DNA of 64,000 nt from Porphyromonas pasteri (GCF_014647755.1 NZ_BMPU01000001.1:124001-188000), one strand, 5' to 3'. Shown: positions 38,696 through 48,063, counted from the first letter of the stretch. The notes: a model not told the origin generated them from the letters alone. Translations and numbers: made by a program.

Positions 38696-40249
38696 ATGTT
38701 CAAAAATCATCCTAAGGGATTGATCGCAGCCTCTCTCGCAAACATGGGAGAGCGCTTCGGCTTCTACATCATGATGGCGATCCTGACGCTCTTCATCTCA
38801 GCCAAGTTCGGTCTGAGTGAGCAGACGACAGGGTACGTTTACTCGGCCTTCTATGCCTCGATTTACCTGCTGGCTCTCGTCGGTGGCGTCATCGCTGACC
38901 GCTCGAAGAAGTACAAGGCTACGATCGTCGCTGGTCTGGTCATCATGGCTCTCGGCTACGTGCTGATCGCTATCCCCACGCCTACGCCAGTACCTAACCT
39001 TGCCCTCTACCTCACGCTGACTTGCGTCGGTCTGGGTGTCATCGCTTTCGGTAATGGCCTCTTCAAGGGGAACCTGCAGGTGCTCATCGGTCAGATGTAC
39101 GATGATCCCCGCTATCAGAGCGCTCGTGATGCTGGCTTCCAGATCTTCTACATGTTCATCAACATCGGGGGGATCTTCGCACCCTTTATGGCTGTAGGTA
39201 TCCGTAACTGGTGGCTGGGTCACAATGGCTTCGACTATAGCGCTGAGCTTCCTGCTCTCTGTCATCAGTACCTGCGTGAAGGTGCTAACATGCCAGCACA
39301 GGCTATGGAGAACCTTCAGAGCCTTGCCTCCAAGGTATCGCTGGGTAATGAAGTCACCGACCTTCAGGCCTTCGTCGGTCAGTACCTTGATGTCTTCAAC
39401 CGTGGCTTCCACTACGCCTTCATCGCAGCAGTTGTGATGATCTGCGTATCAATGGTGATCTTCCTCATTAACCAGAAGAAGTTCCCCGATCCAAGCAAGA
39501 AGGAAGTTGCAAGTAAGGATGGTGCTCCCTCACAGAACGAAGTACAGATGAGTGCCGCTGAAATCAAGCAGCGTATCTACGCACTCTTCGCAGTATTCGG
39601 TGTCGTCATCTTCTTCTGGATGTCCTTCCACCAGAATGGGTACTCGCTCACGTACTTCGCTCGTGACTACGTCGACCTGAGTGTCATCAAGATCGACCTC
39701 GGCTTCACTGTGATTAAGGGTGCTGAGATCTTCCAGTCGGTGAATCCGCTGATCGTCGTCTGCCTCACGCCTCTCGTGATGTATGTCTTCGGCCGTCTGC
39801 GCAATCAGGGTAAGGAACCCTCTGCTCCCCGCAAGATCGCTATCGGGATGGGTATCGCTGCTCTGGCTTATGTCTTCCTGATGGTTTGCTCACTCGGTCT
39901 GCCCGATCAGAGCACGCTCGGTGGCATGACGGAGGCTGCAAAGCACGAAATGCTCCTCACGCCTTGGGTTATGGTCGGGATGTACTTCATCCTCACGCTT
40001 GCTGAGCTCTTCATCTCGCCCCTCGGTCTCTCCTTCGTATCGAAGGTAGCTCCTCCCCACCTCCAGGGTGTTATGCAGGGGGCTTGGCTCGCAGCTACGG
40101 CTCTCGGGAACTCGCTCCTCTTCATCGGTGGTATCCTCTATACGAGCGTGCCTCTCTGGGCTTGCTGGCTGGTCTTCGTAGGTGCTTGCGCTGCCTCGAT
40201 GATCACGATGCTTGCTATGGTCAAGTGGCTCGAGCGCGTAGCTAAGTAA
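38696..40249 (+). CDS. POT/PTR2-family peptide:proton symporter
   Basis: A 517-residue membrane protein with about 12-14 helices. The N-terminal ANMGERFGFYIMMAIL is the POT signature (E-R-F/Y), followed by VGGVIADR and GNGLFKGNLQVLIG. A central soluble loop (about residues 262-290) separates the two halves. It should import di- and tripeptides with protons, which suits an amino-acid fermenter. Confidence 0.9.
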   Translation: MFKNHPKGLIAASLANMGERFGFYIMMAILTLFISAKFGLSEQTTGYVYSAFYASIYLLALVGGVIADRSKKYKATIVAGLVIMALGYVLIAIPTPTPVPNLALYLTLTCVGLGVIAFGNGLFKGNLQVLIGQMYDDPRYQSARDAGFQIFYMFINIGGIFAPFMAVGIRNWWLGHNGFDYSAELPALCHQYLREGANMPAQAMENLQSLASKVSLGNEVTDLQAFVGQYLDVFNRGFHYAFIAAVVMICVSMVIFLINQKKFPDPSKKEVASKDGAPSQNEVQMSAAEIKQRIYALFAVFGVVIFFWMSFHQNGYSLTYFARDYVDLSVIKIDLGFTVIKGAEIFQSVNPLIVVCLTPLVMYVFGRLRNQGKEPSAPRKIAIGMGIAALAYVFLMVCSLGLPDQSTLGGMTEAAKHEMLLTPWVMVGMYFILTLAELFISPLGLSFVSKVAPPHLQGVMQGAWLAATALGNSLLFIGGILYTSVPLWACWLVFVGACAASMITMLAMVKWLERVAK

Positions 40250-40275
40250 TTCACACAAGACGCTGACCCACTCCG

Positions 40276-40611
40276 ATGTACTCCGCACAACCCCACTCGC
40301 TGAGCGCAGCTCGTCTCTACTTCCGTCGCTGGACACGTAGTAGCGCAGCTGTCTTCCACAGCCTCGGGCATTGTGTCACCATCGGGCATCTCTCGTCAAG
40401 CGTCCTGGAGCGTCTCTCAGCAAAGACGACGACGCTCGCTACCACACCTGCCGTATGTGGTACGCTTGCTCCCACCGAAGGGAGCCGTGAGGAGGCCGAA
40501 GTCCTCGAGGAAGCTATGCTCTCAGAGCTGCTCCTCGCACTCACGCCTACTCCTAAGCCCACCGCATCGGCACATCCTGCAGACTACCTCAGTGTAGCTC
40601 TCTGCAGCTGA
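40276..40611 (+). CDS. Small protein with FRRWTR-SLG-IG leader-like motif
   Basis: A 111-residue protein between the peptide symporter (27 bp upstream) and a strong terminator (7 bp downstream), which supports it as a real gene. Residues 13-50 (RLYFRRWTRSSAAVF, HSLGHCVTIGHLSS, VLERLSAK) resemble the N-terminus of the TonB-dependent receptor at 43198 (LRFRRMTRKSYGAFNTM, INIGTLTS). The remainder is low-complexity and Ala/Thr/Pro-rich (LLLALTPTPKPTASAHP). No function is known; short Bacteroidota proteins with this type of motif exist near transporter genes as far as I recall. Confidence 0.6.
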   Translation: MYSAQPHSLSAARLYFRRWTRSSAAVFHSLGHCVTIGHLSSSVLERLSAKTTTLATTPAVCGTLAPTEGSREEAEVLEEAMLSELLLALTPTPKPTASAHPADYLSVALCS

Positions 40612-40617
40612 CACAAC

Positions 40618-40671
40618 GCTGTCTCGCTACTACCCACTCCACGATAGGAGGCGGGTGTGTAGCGAGACAGC
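40618..40671 (+). terminator. Intrinsic terminator upstream of bioB
   Basis: A 13-bp perfect stem (GCTGTCTCGCTAC and complement) followed by GCTTTTTAT; it starts 7 bp after the small gene's stop. Confidence 0.88.
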
Positions 40672-40710
40672 GCTTTTTATATATCGATAAGATCACACGA
40701 AAAGACTACT

Positions 40711-41703
40711 ATGATACAAGACATCAAAGCACGTATCCTCGCTGGCGGTGAGATCACCGAAGAGGAAGCACTTGCTTTGCTTACCACTCCTCACAAGGAG
40801 GAGCTATACCAAGCAGCACACGAGATCACCGAGCACTTCATGGGGAAGGCATTCGATACCTGCTCCATCATCAACGCTAAGAGTGGGAACTGCCCCGAGG
40901 ACTGTAAGTGGTGTGCACAGAGCGCTCACTATTCGACCTCCGCAGAGCGCTACTCTGTCGTCAGCCCCAGTGCTTGTGTGGCGCAGGCCAGCTACAACCG
41001 CAAGCAGGGCATCGGGCGCTTCTCGCTCGTGGCGAGTGGGCGTCGCCAGACCGATCGCGAGATCGATATGATGAGTATCAGCTACCGTGCCATCAAGCGG
41101 GCACATCCTGAGCTCAAGTGCTGTGCCTCGCTGGGGCTACTCACCGAGCCACAGCTGAAGAAGCTCTTTGATAGCGGCGTGACGACCTACCATTGCAATG
41201 TGGAGACTTCTCCCAGCTACTTCCGTGAGCTGTGTACGACACACACGCAGGAGGACAAAGAAGCGACTCTCGAGGCCGCTCGCCGTGTGGGTATGCGCAT
41301 CTGCTGTGGCGGTATCATCGGCATGGGCGAGACGCTGGAGCAGCGTGTCGAGCTTGCCTTCTACGTTAAGCGCCTGAAGAGCTACAGTATACCGATCAAT
41401 ATCCTCCAGCCGATCACGGGTACCCCGCTGGGCAACTCTACTCCGCTCACTGAGGATGAGGTCCTCTCGGCTATCGCAGTCTTCCGTATGGTCAATCCTC
41501 GGGCATTCCTTCGCTTCTCTGGTGGACGCGCACAGCTCTCCCCCGAGACGCAATACAAGGCTATCTACGTCGGTATCAATGCCGCTATCACGGGTGATCT
41601 GCTCACGACCATTGGCCGTCAAGCTGAGGACGATATGAAGATGATCAAGGCTTGCGGTAAGGTCAATACGCCCGAGGACTGGGAAGTGCACTACAACTAT
41701 TAG
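40711..41703 (+). CDS. bioB: Biotin synthase BioB
   Basis: A 330-residue radical SAM enzyme that inserts sulfur into dethiobiotin. The cluster motif [13 protein letters not shown] (C-x3-C-x2-C) is near residue 53; [22 protein letters not shown] and [11 protein letters not shown] (holding the [2Fe-2S] arginine region) are all present. No other biotin genes are in the window. It leads an apparent operon with a symporter and a TonB-dependent receptor (21-bp and 18-bp gaps). Confidence 0.97.
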   Translation: MIQDIKARILAGGEITEEEALALLTTPHKEELYQAAHEITEHFMGKAFDTCSIINAKSGNCPEDCKWCAQSAHYSTSAERYSVVSPSACVAQASYNRKQGIGRFSLVASGRRQTDREIDMMSISYRAIKRAHPELKCCASLGLLTEPQLKKLFDSGVTTYHCNVETSPSYFRELCTTHTQEDKEATLEAARRVGMRICCGGIIGMGETLEQRVELAFYVKRLKSYSIPINILQPITGTPLGNSTPLTEDEVLSAIAVFRMVNPRAFLRFSGGRAQLSPETQYKAIYVGINAAITGDLLTTIGRQAEDDMKMIKACGKVNTPEDWEVHYNY

Positions 41704-41724
41704 TCGCTACTATCATATATCATT

Positions 41725-43179
41725 ATGGTACAGGGTGTACTGATTACCTTCGTCCTCTATCTCTTCTTCCTCTTCCTGATCACCTTCTGGACGCGTAGGC
41801 GAGGCACGAATGCGGACTTCTTCCTTGCAGGGCGTGCTACCCCTTGGTGGATCGTATCGATCGGGATGCTCGGCGACTCGATCTCGGGTGTGACCTTCGT
41901 TTCGGTGCCAGGGATGGTGCAGCAGATGGATATGAGCTATATGCAGCTGGTCTTGGGCTTCTTCTTTGGCTACATCGTCATCGCCTATGTCCTCCTGCCA
42001 CTCTACTATCGTCTGCAGCTTGTCTCGATCTATACCTATCTGGAGCAGCGCTTCGGGCGGCATAGCTATCGCACGGGTGCACTCTTCTTCATCATCTCGA
42101 AGCTCTTCGGGGCAGCAGCGAAGCTCTTCCTCATCACGCTTATCCTGCAGCAGCTCGTCTTTGCTCCGATAGGGGTGCCGTATGTCGTCACGGTCCTCGG
42201 GGTCGTCGGTGTCATCTGGCTCTACACGCAGCGCGGTGGCATGGGTACGATCATCTGGACGGATGTCTTGCAGACGGTTTGCCTTGTGCTCACGCTGGGG
42301 CTCATCGTCTATGTCGTCTCGGGGCAACTGGGGCTTAACCTCTCGGGTATCGTGCGCTTGGTCAGGGAAGATCCTCACAGCCGAGTCTTCTTCTTTGACG
42401 ACTGGACGAGCCCGCTGTACTTCTGGAAGCAGTTCGTCAGCGGTATCTTCATCGTCATCGTGATGACGGGCTTGGATCAGAATATGATGCAGAAGAACCT
42501 GACGTGCCGTACACTCCGTGAGGCCCGTACGAATATGCTTACCTACGGCTTCGGCTTCCTCCCGCTGAACTATCTCTTCCTCGTCTTGGGGATTCTCCTA
42601 CTGCACTTCGGCGCAGCGTATGGCTTGACCCTACCTGAGCGAGGAGATGATATCCTGCCCTTCCTCGCTGCAGGGCACTTAGGTCCGTGGGTCCTGATCT
42701 TCTTCACGCTGGGTATTACTGCTGCTTCATTCTCCAATGCTGACTCGGCTCTGACCAGTCTCACGACTTCGGTCTGTACCGATCTCCTCGGTATGAAGCT
42801 CGAGGATGATGCGGTAGGGGAGCGCCGTCGCTGGTGGATTCATTTAGCGATGTGCGTGGCCTTCGCCCTCATGGTACTCCTCATCAGTCAGATCCAGCAG
42901 AGCTCCCTGCTGAAGACGATCTTCACAGCAGTCTCCTATACCTACGGGCCGCTCTTAGGACTCTTCGCTTTCGGGCTCTTCACACGCTGGGCGGTACGTG
43001 ATCGCTTCACGCCCTACCTCTGTATCCTCTCTCCCTTTGTGAGCTACGGCGTCGCAGTGGCAGCGGAGAGCCTATGGGGCTATAAGGTCGGCTACGAGAT
43101 TCTCCTATTCAATGGCTTATTTACCTTCCTCGGCTTGTGTCTCCTTCGTGATGGCAAGCGAGGTGAGGTCCACGTCTAA
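41725..43179 (+). CDS. Sodium:solute symporter (SSS family)
   Basis: A 484-residue membrane protein with about 13 helices. FFLAGRATPWWIVSIGMLGDSISGVTF is split over the first two helices as in SSS proteins, and SVYTYLEQRFGR-like and SFSNADSALTSLTTSV segments are visible. It imports a small solute with sodium. The position between bioB and a TonB-dependent receptor suggests a cofactor precursor, but the substrate cannot be read from sequence. Confidence 0.87.
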   Translation: MVQGVLITFVLYLFFLFLITFWTRRRGTNADFFLAGRATPWWIVSIGMLGDSISGVTFVSVPGMVQQMDMSYMQLVLGFFFGYIVIAYVLLPLYYRLQLVSIYTYLEQRFGRHSYRTGALFFIISKLFGAAAKLFLITLILQQLVFAPIGVPYVVTVLGVVGVIWLYTQRGGMGTIIWTDVLQTVCLVLTLGLIVYVVSGQLGLNLSGIVRLVREDPHSRVFFFDDWTSPLYFWKQFVSGIFIVIVMTGLDQNMMQKNLTCRTLREARTNMLTYGFGFLPLNYLFLVLGILLLHFGAAYGLTLPERGDDILPFLAAGHLGPWVLIFFTLGITAASFSNADSALTSLTTSVCTDLLGMKLEDDAVGERRRWWIHLAMCVAFALMVLLISQIQQSSLLKTIFTAVSYTYGPLLGLFAFGLFTRWAVRDRFTPYLCILSPFVSYGVAVAAESLWGYKVGYEILLFNGLFTFLGLCLLRDGKRGEVHV

Positions 43180-43197
43180 TCAATCTTTTATCTACAG

Positions 43198-45195
43198 ATG
43201 AAGCAAACAAACATGCAGACCTCTGTCGCGCTACGCTTCCGGCGCATGACGCGCAAGAGCTACGGTGCCTTCAATACGATGCACCGTATCATCAACATCG
43301 GTACGCTTACCAGCCTGGCGCTGGCTTGCGCCTACACCTCCACCGTCAGTGCGCAGAATATAGCTGCGTCTGAGCCTGAGTATAACCTCGGTGAGCCCGA
43401 CAAGGAGCTTACGGGGGTCACGGTCACAGCCTCTAAGACAGCTACCCCGCTGAATGAAGCTACGCGACTCGTCACCGTCATCTCGGCACGTGAGATCGCC
43501 CAGACCCCTGCGCGAAGTATCCAAGAGCTGCTGAACTATGTAGCGGGTATCGACGTCGCACAGCGCGGTGCCCAAGGGGTACAGGCCGATGTCTCCATTC
43601 GTGGCGGCTCACACGAGCAGATCGTCATCCTCCTCAATGGGGTCAATGTCAGCAGCAGTAAGACGGGGCACCTAAGCTTCGATTTCCCTATCAACCTCTC
43701 GGATATTGAGCGTATCGAGGTGCTTCGTGGGCCCTCGGCACTTATCTATGGTACGGGTGCTTTCTCGGGGGCTATCAACATCATCACCAAGCACAGCGCA
43801 GAGACCTCCCTCTATGCCAAGGCTACTGCGGGTATGCACCGCCTCGTGGGTGCAGAGCTCCGTGGAGCGATGACGTGGGGCAAGACGGAGAATAGCCTCT
43901 CGCTGAGCCGCCGCTCCAGTGCTGGCTATCGCACGAATACCGACTATGAGATCTATAATGCCCTCTGGCAAACACGCCTAAATCTCCCAGCGGAGAACAA
44001 GATGGATCTCCAGCTCGGCTACAATGAGAAAAAGTTCGGTGCCAACTCCTTCTATTCGGCTAAGTATCCCAATCAGTACGAGCATACCCAGCGTATGATC
44101 GCCTCGCTGCGTGGTGACCTAGGTGGTGAGCGCCTGCGTCTTCTCCCCACTATCTATTGGGATCGTGAGTACGACTGCTTCGAGCTGGTGCGTGGGACGA
44201 CCTTCGGGCAGAACCACCATATCGTGAATAACTATGGTGCTGGGCTCATCGCCAACTACAGCTCCCTCCTCGGGACGACGACACTCGGTGGTGAGCTTCG
44301 CTATGAGGAGGTCATCGGGAATAAGCTCGGTACGCCACGCGCTAAGCCCGAGAGCTACTACACGAAGTTCGGTAGTCGAACGAATGTCAGCCTCAGTCTG
44401 GAGCATACAGTCAAGCTGGATAAGTGGCTGATCTCCGCTGGGACGCTTATGAGCCATAATACACTCCTCTCAGGGAAGTACACCTTCCTCCCTTCGGTGA
44501 GTGTGAATTATCATCCCCTTGATCGCTGGAGCTTCGTCGCTACTTGGAGTCGCTCGATGCGTCTGCCTACCTTGAACGACCTCTGGTATACCGACCCTGT
44601 CCACAAGCATGGAGACAATCTCCAGCCTGAGTATGCCCACTCCTTTGAGGCTATTGCGAAGTACCAGACCTCGCACGTAGAGGCGCACCTCTCTTACTTC
44701 TTGATGAAGGGGAGCAACCTCATTGACTGGGTGAAGTTCGACCCCACGGAGACGGCCTTCACCTCGCACAATATCGCTGAGCTTACTAACCAAGGTCTCG
44801 AAGCTGGGCTGGCTCTTCGCCTTGGCGAGTATCTGCCCTTCCTTGGTGATGCGGGACGTCTCAGCCTTGACTACCTCTATATGACGCAGCAGCATCGTGC
44901 TCCTGGTGTCGCGATGTCTAAGTATGCGCTGAACTATCTCCGCCACAAGTTCACGGCACAGCTCGCACACAACGTCGGCTCTCGAATAGAAGCCCTCTGG
45001 GCGCTGCGCTATCAGGATCGTGTCAATCAAGCCAGTCCCTTTGCGACGCTTGACCTCAAGCTCGACTATCGTCTGACGAATCACCTCCGTGCTGGCCTCG
45101 AGCTGAATAATATCACCGACACGCAGTACGCTGATATCGCTGGCGTACCGCAGCCTGGCTTCTGGCTCTCGGGGAGTATCAGCTACAGTCTATAG
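43198..45195 (+). CDS. TonB-dependent receptor with extended leader
   Basis: A 665-residue BtuB-like receptor. The plug domain has a TonB-box-like LTGVTVTAS, then IQELLNYVAGIDV, VSIRGGSHEQIVILLNGV and ERIEVLRGPSALIYGTGAF; the barrel ends GSISYSL. The N-terminus is unusual: about 28 residues (LRFRRMTRKSYGAFNTM) precede a normal signal-peptide core that ends in SAQ at residues 51-53, so the leader is about 52 residues. An internal start at 43279 would give an ordinary signal peptide. Its place behind bioB and a symporter suggests uptake of biotin, dethiobiotin or another scarce compound; inference only. Confidence 0.88.
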   Translation: MKQTNMQTSVALRFRRMTRKSYGAFNTMHRIINIGTLTSLALACAYTSTVSAQNIAASEPEYNLGEPDKELTGVTVTASKTATPLNEATRLVTVISAREIAQTPARSIQELLNYVAGIDVAQRGAQGVQADVSIRGGSHEQIVILLNGVNVSSSKTGHLSFDFPINLSDIERIEVLRGPSALIYGTGAFSGAINIITKHSAETSLYAKATAGMHRLVGAELRGAMTWGKTENSLSLSRRSSAGYRTNTDYEIYNALWQTRLNLPAENKMDLQLGYNEKKFGANSFYSAKYPNQYEHTQRMIASLRGDLGGERLRLLPTIYWDREYDCFELVRGTTFGQNHHIVNNYGAGLIANYSSLLGTTTLGGELRYEEVIGNKLGTPRAKPESYYTKFGSRTNVSLSLEHTVKLDKWLISAGTLMSHNTLLSGKYTFLPSVSVNYHPLDRWSFVATWSRSMRLPTLNDLWYTDPVHKHGDNLQPEYAHSFEAIAKYQTSHVEAHLSYFLMKGSNLIDWVKFDPTETAFTSHNIAELTNQGLEAGLALRLGEYLPFLGDAGRLSLDYLYMTQQHRAPGVAMSKYALNYLRHKFTAQLAHNVGSRIEALWALRYQDRVNQASPFATLDLKLDYRLTNHLRAGLELNNITDTQYADIAGVPQPGFWLSGSISYSL

Positions 45196-45225
45196 GTACG
45201 CTCCCCCCTTTCTACGTTGATACGT

Positions 45226-45271
45226 CAAGCCCCCACCGAAGTGCATAAGATGCCTGAGGTCGGGGGGCTTG
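45226..45271 (+). terminator. Terminator of the bioB operon
   Basis: CAAGCCCCC (45226-45234) pairs with GGGGGCTTG (45263-45271), with a GCAT/ATGC inner stem; 31 bp after the receptor stop. Confidence 0.7.
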
Positions 45272-45339
45272 CTGTATATGCCTGTTTCATAAGTGAATAG
45301 TGTGGAGGACGTATGTAGTTATAGGATGGGGTGCTATGA

Positions 45340-45439
45340 ACCTATATAGATCGCTGACGCGACCTATATAGGTCCGAGTGACGACCAATATAGGTCGAGT
45401 CCGTGACCTATATAGCTCTCCCCGCTGACCTATATGAGA
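45340..45439. repeat. Palindromic 22-bp array 5 (TATATA core), left flank of core copy B
   Basis: Five units at 45340, 45362, 45384, 45406 and 45428 with an exact 22-bp period. The second is the perfect palindrome ACCTATATAGGT; others end GAT, GGT, GCT or GAGA. The left end GTGCTATGAACCTATATAG (from 45331) is repeated inverted near 45846, giving terminal inverted repeats. Confidence 0.9.
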
Positions 45440-45470
45440 CTGTTGCCGAGAGTCCTGCCCTCTATTTATT

Positions 45471-45757
45471 TTATTCTGCTAAGGCATCGCACACCCAGCT
45501 CCCCGATATACCTCTCCGAAGTGATACACAAGCCCCTCGCCTTATCGCGAGTATTCCTCTTATTCAGCGGAGGGAAAAGCATTGTTTTCGTGAAGAAAAA
45601 AGCGCCTTCACGTAGTGGTTTTCCTCTGTCTATGCACGTAGTCCTAAAGACTAGGCACGCAAATCCAAATATCCACGTACGTAGATATTAGAGCCACGTA
45701 CGTAGTCCAAACTTATCTGCCACTCGTCCACAACTTTTATCCCTACGCGGAGCAACA
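45471..45757 (+). repeat. Dispersed ~287-bp intergenic core element, copy B
   Basis: The same core as 7436-7722, with the same length and few differences, and inverted at 61031-61320. It carries the CACGTACGTAG boxes and the open frame ending MHVVLKTRHANPNIHVRRY. Together with flanking arrays and inverted ends it forms a ~516-bp MITE-like element (45331-45846). Confidence 0.9.
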
Positions 45758-45846
45758 ACCTCATATAGGTCACTTCACAAAGCTATATAGGGATCAGTCC
45801 AAAGCAATATAGCTTCCTTCGCCATCCTATATAGGTTCATAGCATC
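45758..45846. repeat. Palindromic array, right flank of core copy B
   Basis: Units at 45758, 45781, 45803 and 45825 (CATATAGG, GCTATATAGG, GCAATATAGC, CCTATATAGG cores) at about 22-bp spacing. The end CTATATAGGTTCATAGCA is the inverted copy of the element's left end. The remaining gap 45847-46020 shows nothing. Confidence 0.85.
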
Positions 45847-46020
45847 CACCTCAATGGAATGCTCTTGCTCGGATAGTAGGAGAGGGGTCTATTCTTTACG
45901 CTTTGACTGGGGAGCTGTGTCGCACGCTCGTGTGGTGCTGATCACTCCTCGTGGAGGTGCGTACAGGGAAGATAGCAAGGTGGCTGTGTGAGTCTACGGG
46001 CAGGAGCTGTTATCTTTTTG

Positions 46021-46028
46021 TATCTTTG
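46021..46028 (+). promoter_or_regulatory. -7 element TATCTTTG of rlmB operon
   Basis: An exact TAnnTTTG match 100 bp before the rlmB-like start; no clear -33 box. Confidence 0.5.
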
Positions 46029-46128
46029 CTCTATGTGCGCACGTCTGAAACTGCCTCGATTGATCTGGGGTGCGTGTGGCACGAACCAAAGAGAATAGAC
46101 TGACATATATAATACGGTATAAGGACTG

Positions 46129-46875
46129 ATGGGAAAGAATAACCTGATCTTCGGGATCCACCCACTTATCGAAGCCCTGGAGGCAGGTCGTGAGATTGAT
46201 AAGATCTTACTCAAGCGCGGACTGCGTAGCAGCGAAGTGAGCCATATCATGGATGTGGCCAAGGTGCGTACGATCCCTGTGCAGATCGTCCCCGAGGAGC
46301 GCTTGACACGTCTGACGCGCAAGCAGCACCAGGGGGTCATCGCCTTCATCAGCGAGATCGAGTACACGCAGCTGGATCAGCTCATCCCGATGCTCTACGA
46401 AGAAGGACGCTCTCCCTTCGTTGTCCTCTTGGATGGGCTTACCGATGTGCGTAACTTCGGTGCTATCGCCCGTACGGCAGAGTGCGCTGGTGTGGATGCG
46501 ATCATCATCCCCGAGCGAGGGAGCGTGTCGGTGACTGCCGATGCCGTCAAGACCTCCGCTGGGGCGCTCCACCGTATCCCCGTCTGCCGAGTCAGCTCGA
46601 TACAGGCTGCTGTCACCCTCCTGCAGGAGAACGGTATTCAGATCGTCGCTGCCTCAGAGAAGGCCGCAGATATCTATACCGAGAGTGAGCTGTCGCTTCC
46701 CCTCGGTCTGGTCCTTGGGGCTGAAGATCACGGGGTGTCACAGGATGTCCTGCGCCGTGCGGATAAGATCGTCCGTATCCCCCAGGTCGGTGCTATCGGT
46801 TCGCTCAATGTCTCGGTCGCTGGCGGTATCCTCATCTATGAGGTCGTGCGTCAGGCTGGCCTCGGTGCTGAGTGA
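46129..46875 (+). CDS. rlmB: TrmH/SpoU-family 23S rRNA 2'-O-methyltransferase (RlmB-like)
   Basis: A 248-residue SPOUT methyltransferase. The N-terminal substrate-binding domain begins NLIFGIHPLIEALEAGREID; the knot motifs are LDGLTDVRNFGAIARTAECAG, LVLGAEDHGVS and IPQVGAIGSLNVSVAGGIL. This arrangement matches RlmB, which methylates G2251 of 23S rRNA in E. coli; the exact target here is inferred. First gene of a three-gene translation-related operon. Confidence 0.92.
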   Translation: MGKNNLIFGIHPLIEALEAGREIDKILLKRGLRSSEVSHIMDVAKVRTIPVQIVPEERLTRLTRKQHQGVIAFISEIEYTQLDQLIPMLYEEGRSPFVVLLDGLTDVRNFGAIARTAECAGVDAIIIPERGSVSVTADAVKTSAGALHRIPVCRVSSIQAAVTLLQENGIQIVAASEKAADIYTESELSLPLGLVLGAEDHGVSQDVLRRADKIVRIPQVGAIGSLNVSVAGGILIYEVVRQAGLGAE

Positions 46876-46904
46876 TAGCCCTTTCATAATAGCTACTCTA
46901 CACT

Positions 46905-47537
46905 ATGCTCACTAAGATCTACGCTGACTCCCCCGACTATCGCTTGCTCACTGAGCTGGTCGATGAGCTTCGTCGTGGTGCGGTCTTCATCTATCCCACG
47001 GCTTCGGGCTACGCCTACTGCTGTGACGCGCTACATCAGCGTGCCATCGAGGAGATCTGTCGCCTAAAGAAGATCGACCCGAAGAAGAAGGCGCTCTCTA
47101 TCGCCTGTGCTTCGCTGAGCCAGGTGTCAGAGTATTGTAAGATGAATGACCGCGCCTTTAAGTTCATCAAGGATCACGAGGTTAACTATACCTTCATCCT
47201 CCCAGCATCGGGTGCCCTGCCACGTATCTTCAAGCAGCGTCGTGAGGTGGGTGTCCGCCTTGCCCAGCATCCTATCGGCCGTCTTCTGGCCGAGCATTTA
47301 GGCAATCCACTGATCACCTCTTCGCTCCCCATAGAGGATGAGGACGAGCCCGAGTATTGCACCAATCCCGAGCTCATCGACGAGCGCTATGGGAATGCCG
47401 TCTACACCATCCTCGATGCTGGCGATATCCCGCTGGCTCCCTCGACGATCGTCGACTGCACAGAGGAGCCCTTCGAGGTGCTCCGCTATGGCCATGGGCG
47501 CCTGGCCGATGAGGAGCCCTTACTCAAGAAAGATTAG
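46905..47537 (+). CDS. Sua5/YciO/YrdC-family protein
   Basis: A 210-residue YrdC-fold protein (FIYPTASGYAYCCDA, ICRLKKIDPKKKALSIAC, YTFILPASGALPRIF, GVRLAQHPIGRLLAEHLGNPLITSS). The family makes threonylcarbamoyl-AMP for t6A tRNA modification; this subgroup is closer to YciO, whose activity is weak or different. It sits 29 bp after rlmB and 17 bp before ybeY. Confidence 0.85.
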   Translation: MLTKIYADSPDYRLLTELVDELRRGAVFIYPTASGYAYCCDALHQRAIEEICRLKKIDPKKKALSIACASLSQVSEYCKMNDRAFKFIKDHEVNYTFILPASGALPRIFKQRREVGVRLAQHPIGRLLAEHLGNPLITSSLPIEDEDEPEYCTNPELIDERYGNAVYTILDAGDIPLAPSTIVDCTEEPFEVLRYGHGRLADEEPLLKKD

Positions 47538-47554
47538 ACTACAGCATATCACTT

Positions 47555-48022
47555 ATGTCGAAAGAATCTGAGCTTATAGCTTACTATACTGACGAAGACG
47601 TCGAGGAGCCTCGCCTCCGAGAGCGTGTCCTTCGCAACTGGATCCGTGAGGTCGCTGCTGGCTATGACCGTCGTGTCGGCGAGCTCTGCTACCAGTTCTG
47701 TGGTGATGAGCGCATCCTGCAGACCAATCAAGACTTCCTCGATCATGACTACTATACCGATATCATCACCTTCGACGAGAGTGAGGGGGATGTGATCTCG
47801 GGGGACATGCTCATCAGCCTTGATACGGTGCGTAGCAATGCCGAGCTCCTTGGCAATGAGTATGCCGAAGAGCTGCACCGTGTGATCATCCATGGGGTCC
47901 TCCATCTCTGCGGGCTCAAGGATAAGAGCCCCGAGGACGAGGAGCGCATGCGTGAGGCAGAGGATAAGGCCTTGATCCGACTGCATGAGTTGGTCGGTGA
48001 AGGGACGCCACTCTTTGACTAA
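47555..48022 (+). CDS. ybeY: Endoribonuclease YbeY
   Basis: A 155-residue metalloprotein for 16S rRNA 3'-end maturation. YYTDIITFDESEGDVISGDMLIS and the metal motif HRVIIHGVLHLCGLKDKSPEDE are present. The usual HGxLHLxGYDH third histidine is replaced by Lys-Asp, as I recall for other Bacteroidota YbeY proteins. Last gene of the rlmB operon. Confidence 0.93.
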   Translation: MSKESELIAYYTDEDVEEPRLRERVLRNWIREVAAGYDRRVGELCYQFCGDERILQTNQDFLDHDYYTDIITFDESEGDVISGDMLISLDTVRSNAELLGNEYAEELHRVIIHGVLHLCGLKDKSPEDEERMREAEDKALIRLHELVGEGTPLFD

Positions 48023-48028
48023 AGTGAT

Positions 48029-48063
48029 GGCTTCATCGTGCCTCGGCGCGGTGATAGGAAGCC
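48029..48063 (+). terminator. Weak hairpin after ybeY
   Basis: GGCTTC-ATC arms pair with GAT-x-GAAGCC around a GC-rich loop, 7 bp after the stop; no U run. Confidence 0.35.

Noticed and set aside
45434-45691. 85-codon frame in core copy B as a gene
   Set aside because: Its start lies in a variable palindromic unit not shared with the other copies; kept as a finding, not a gene.
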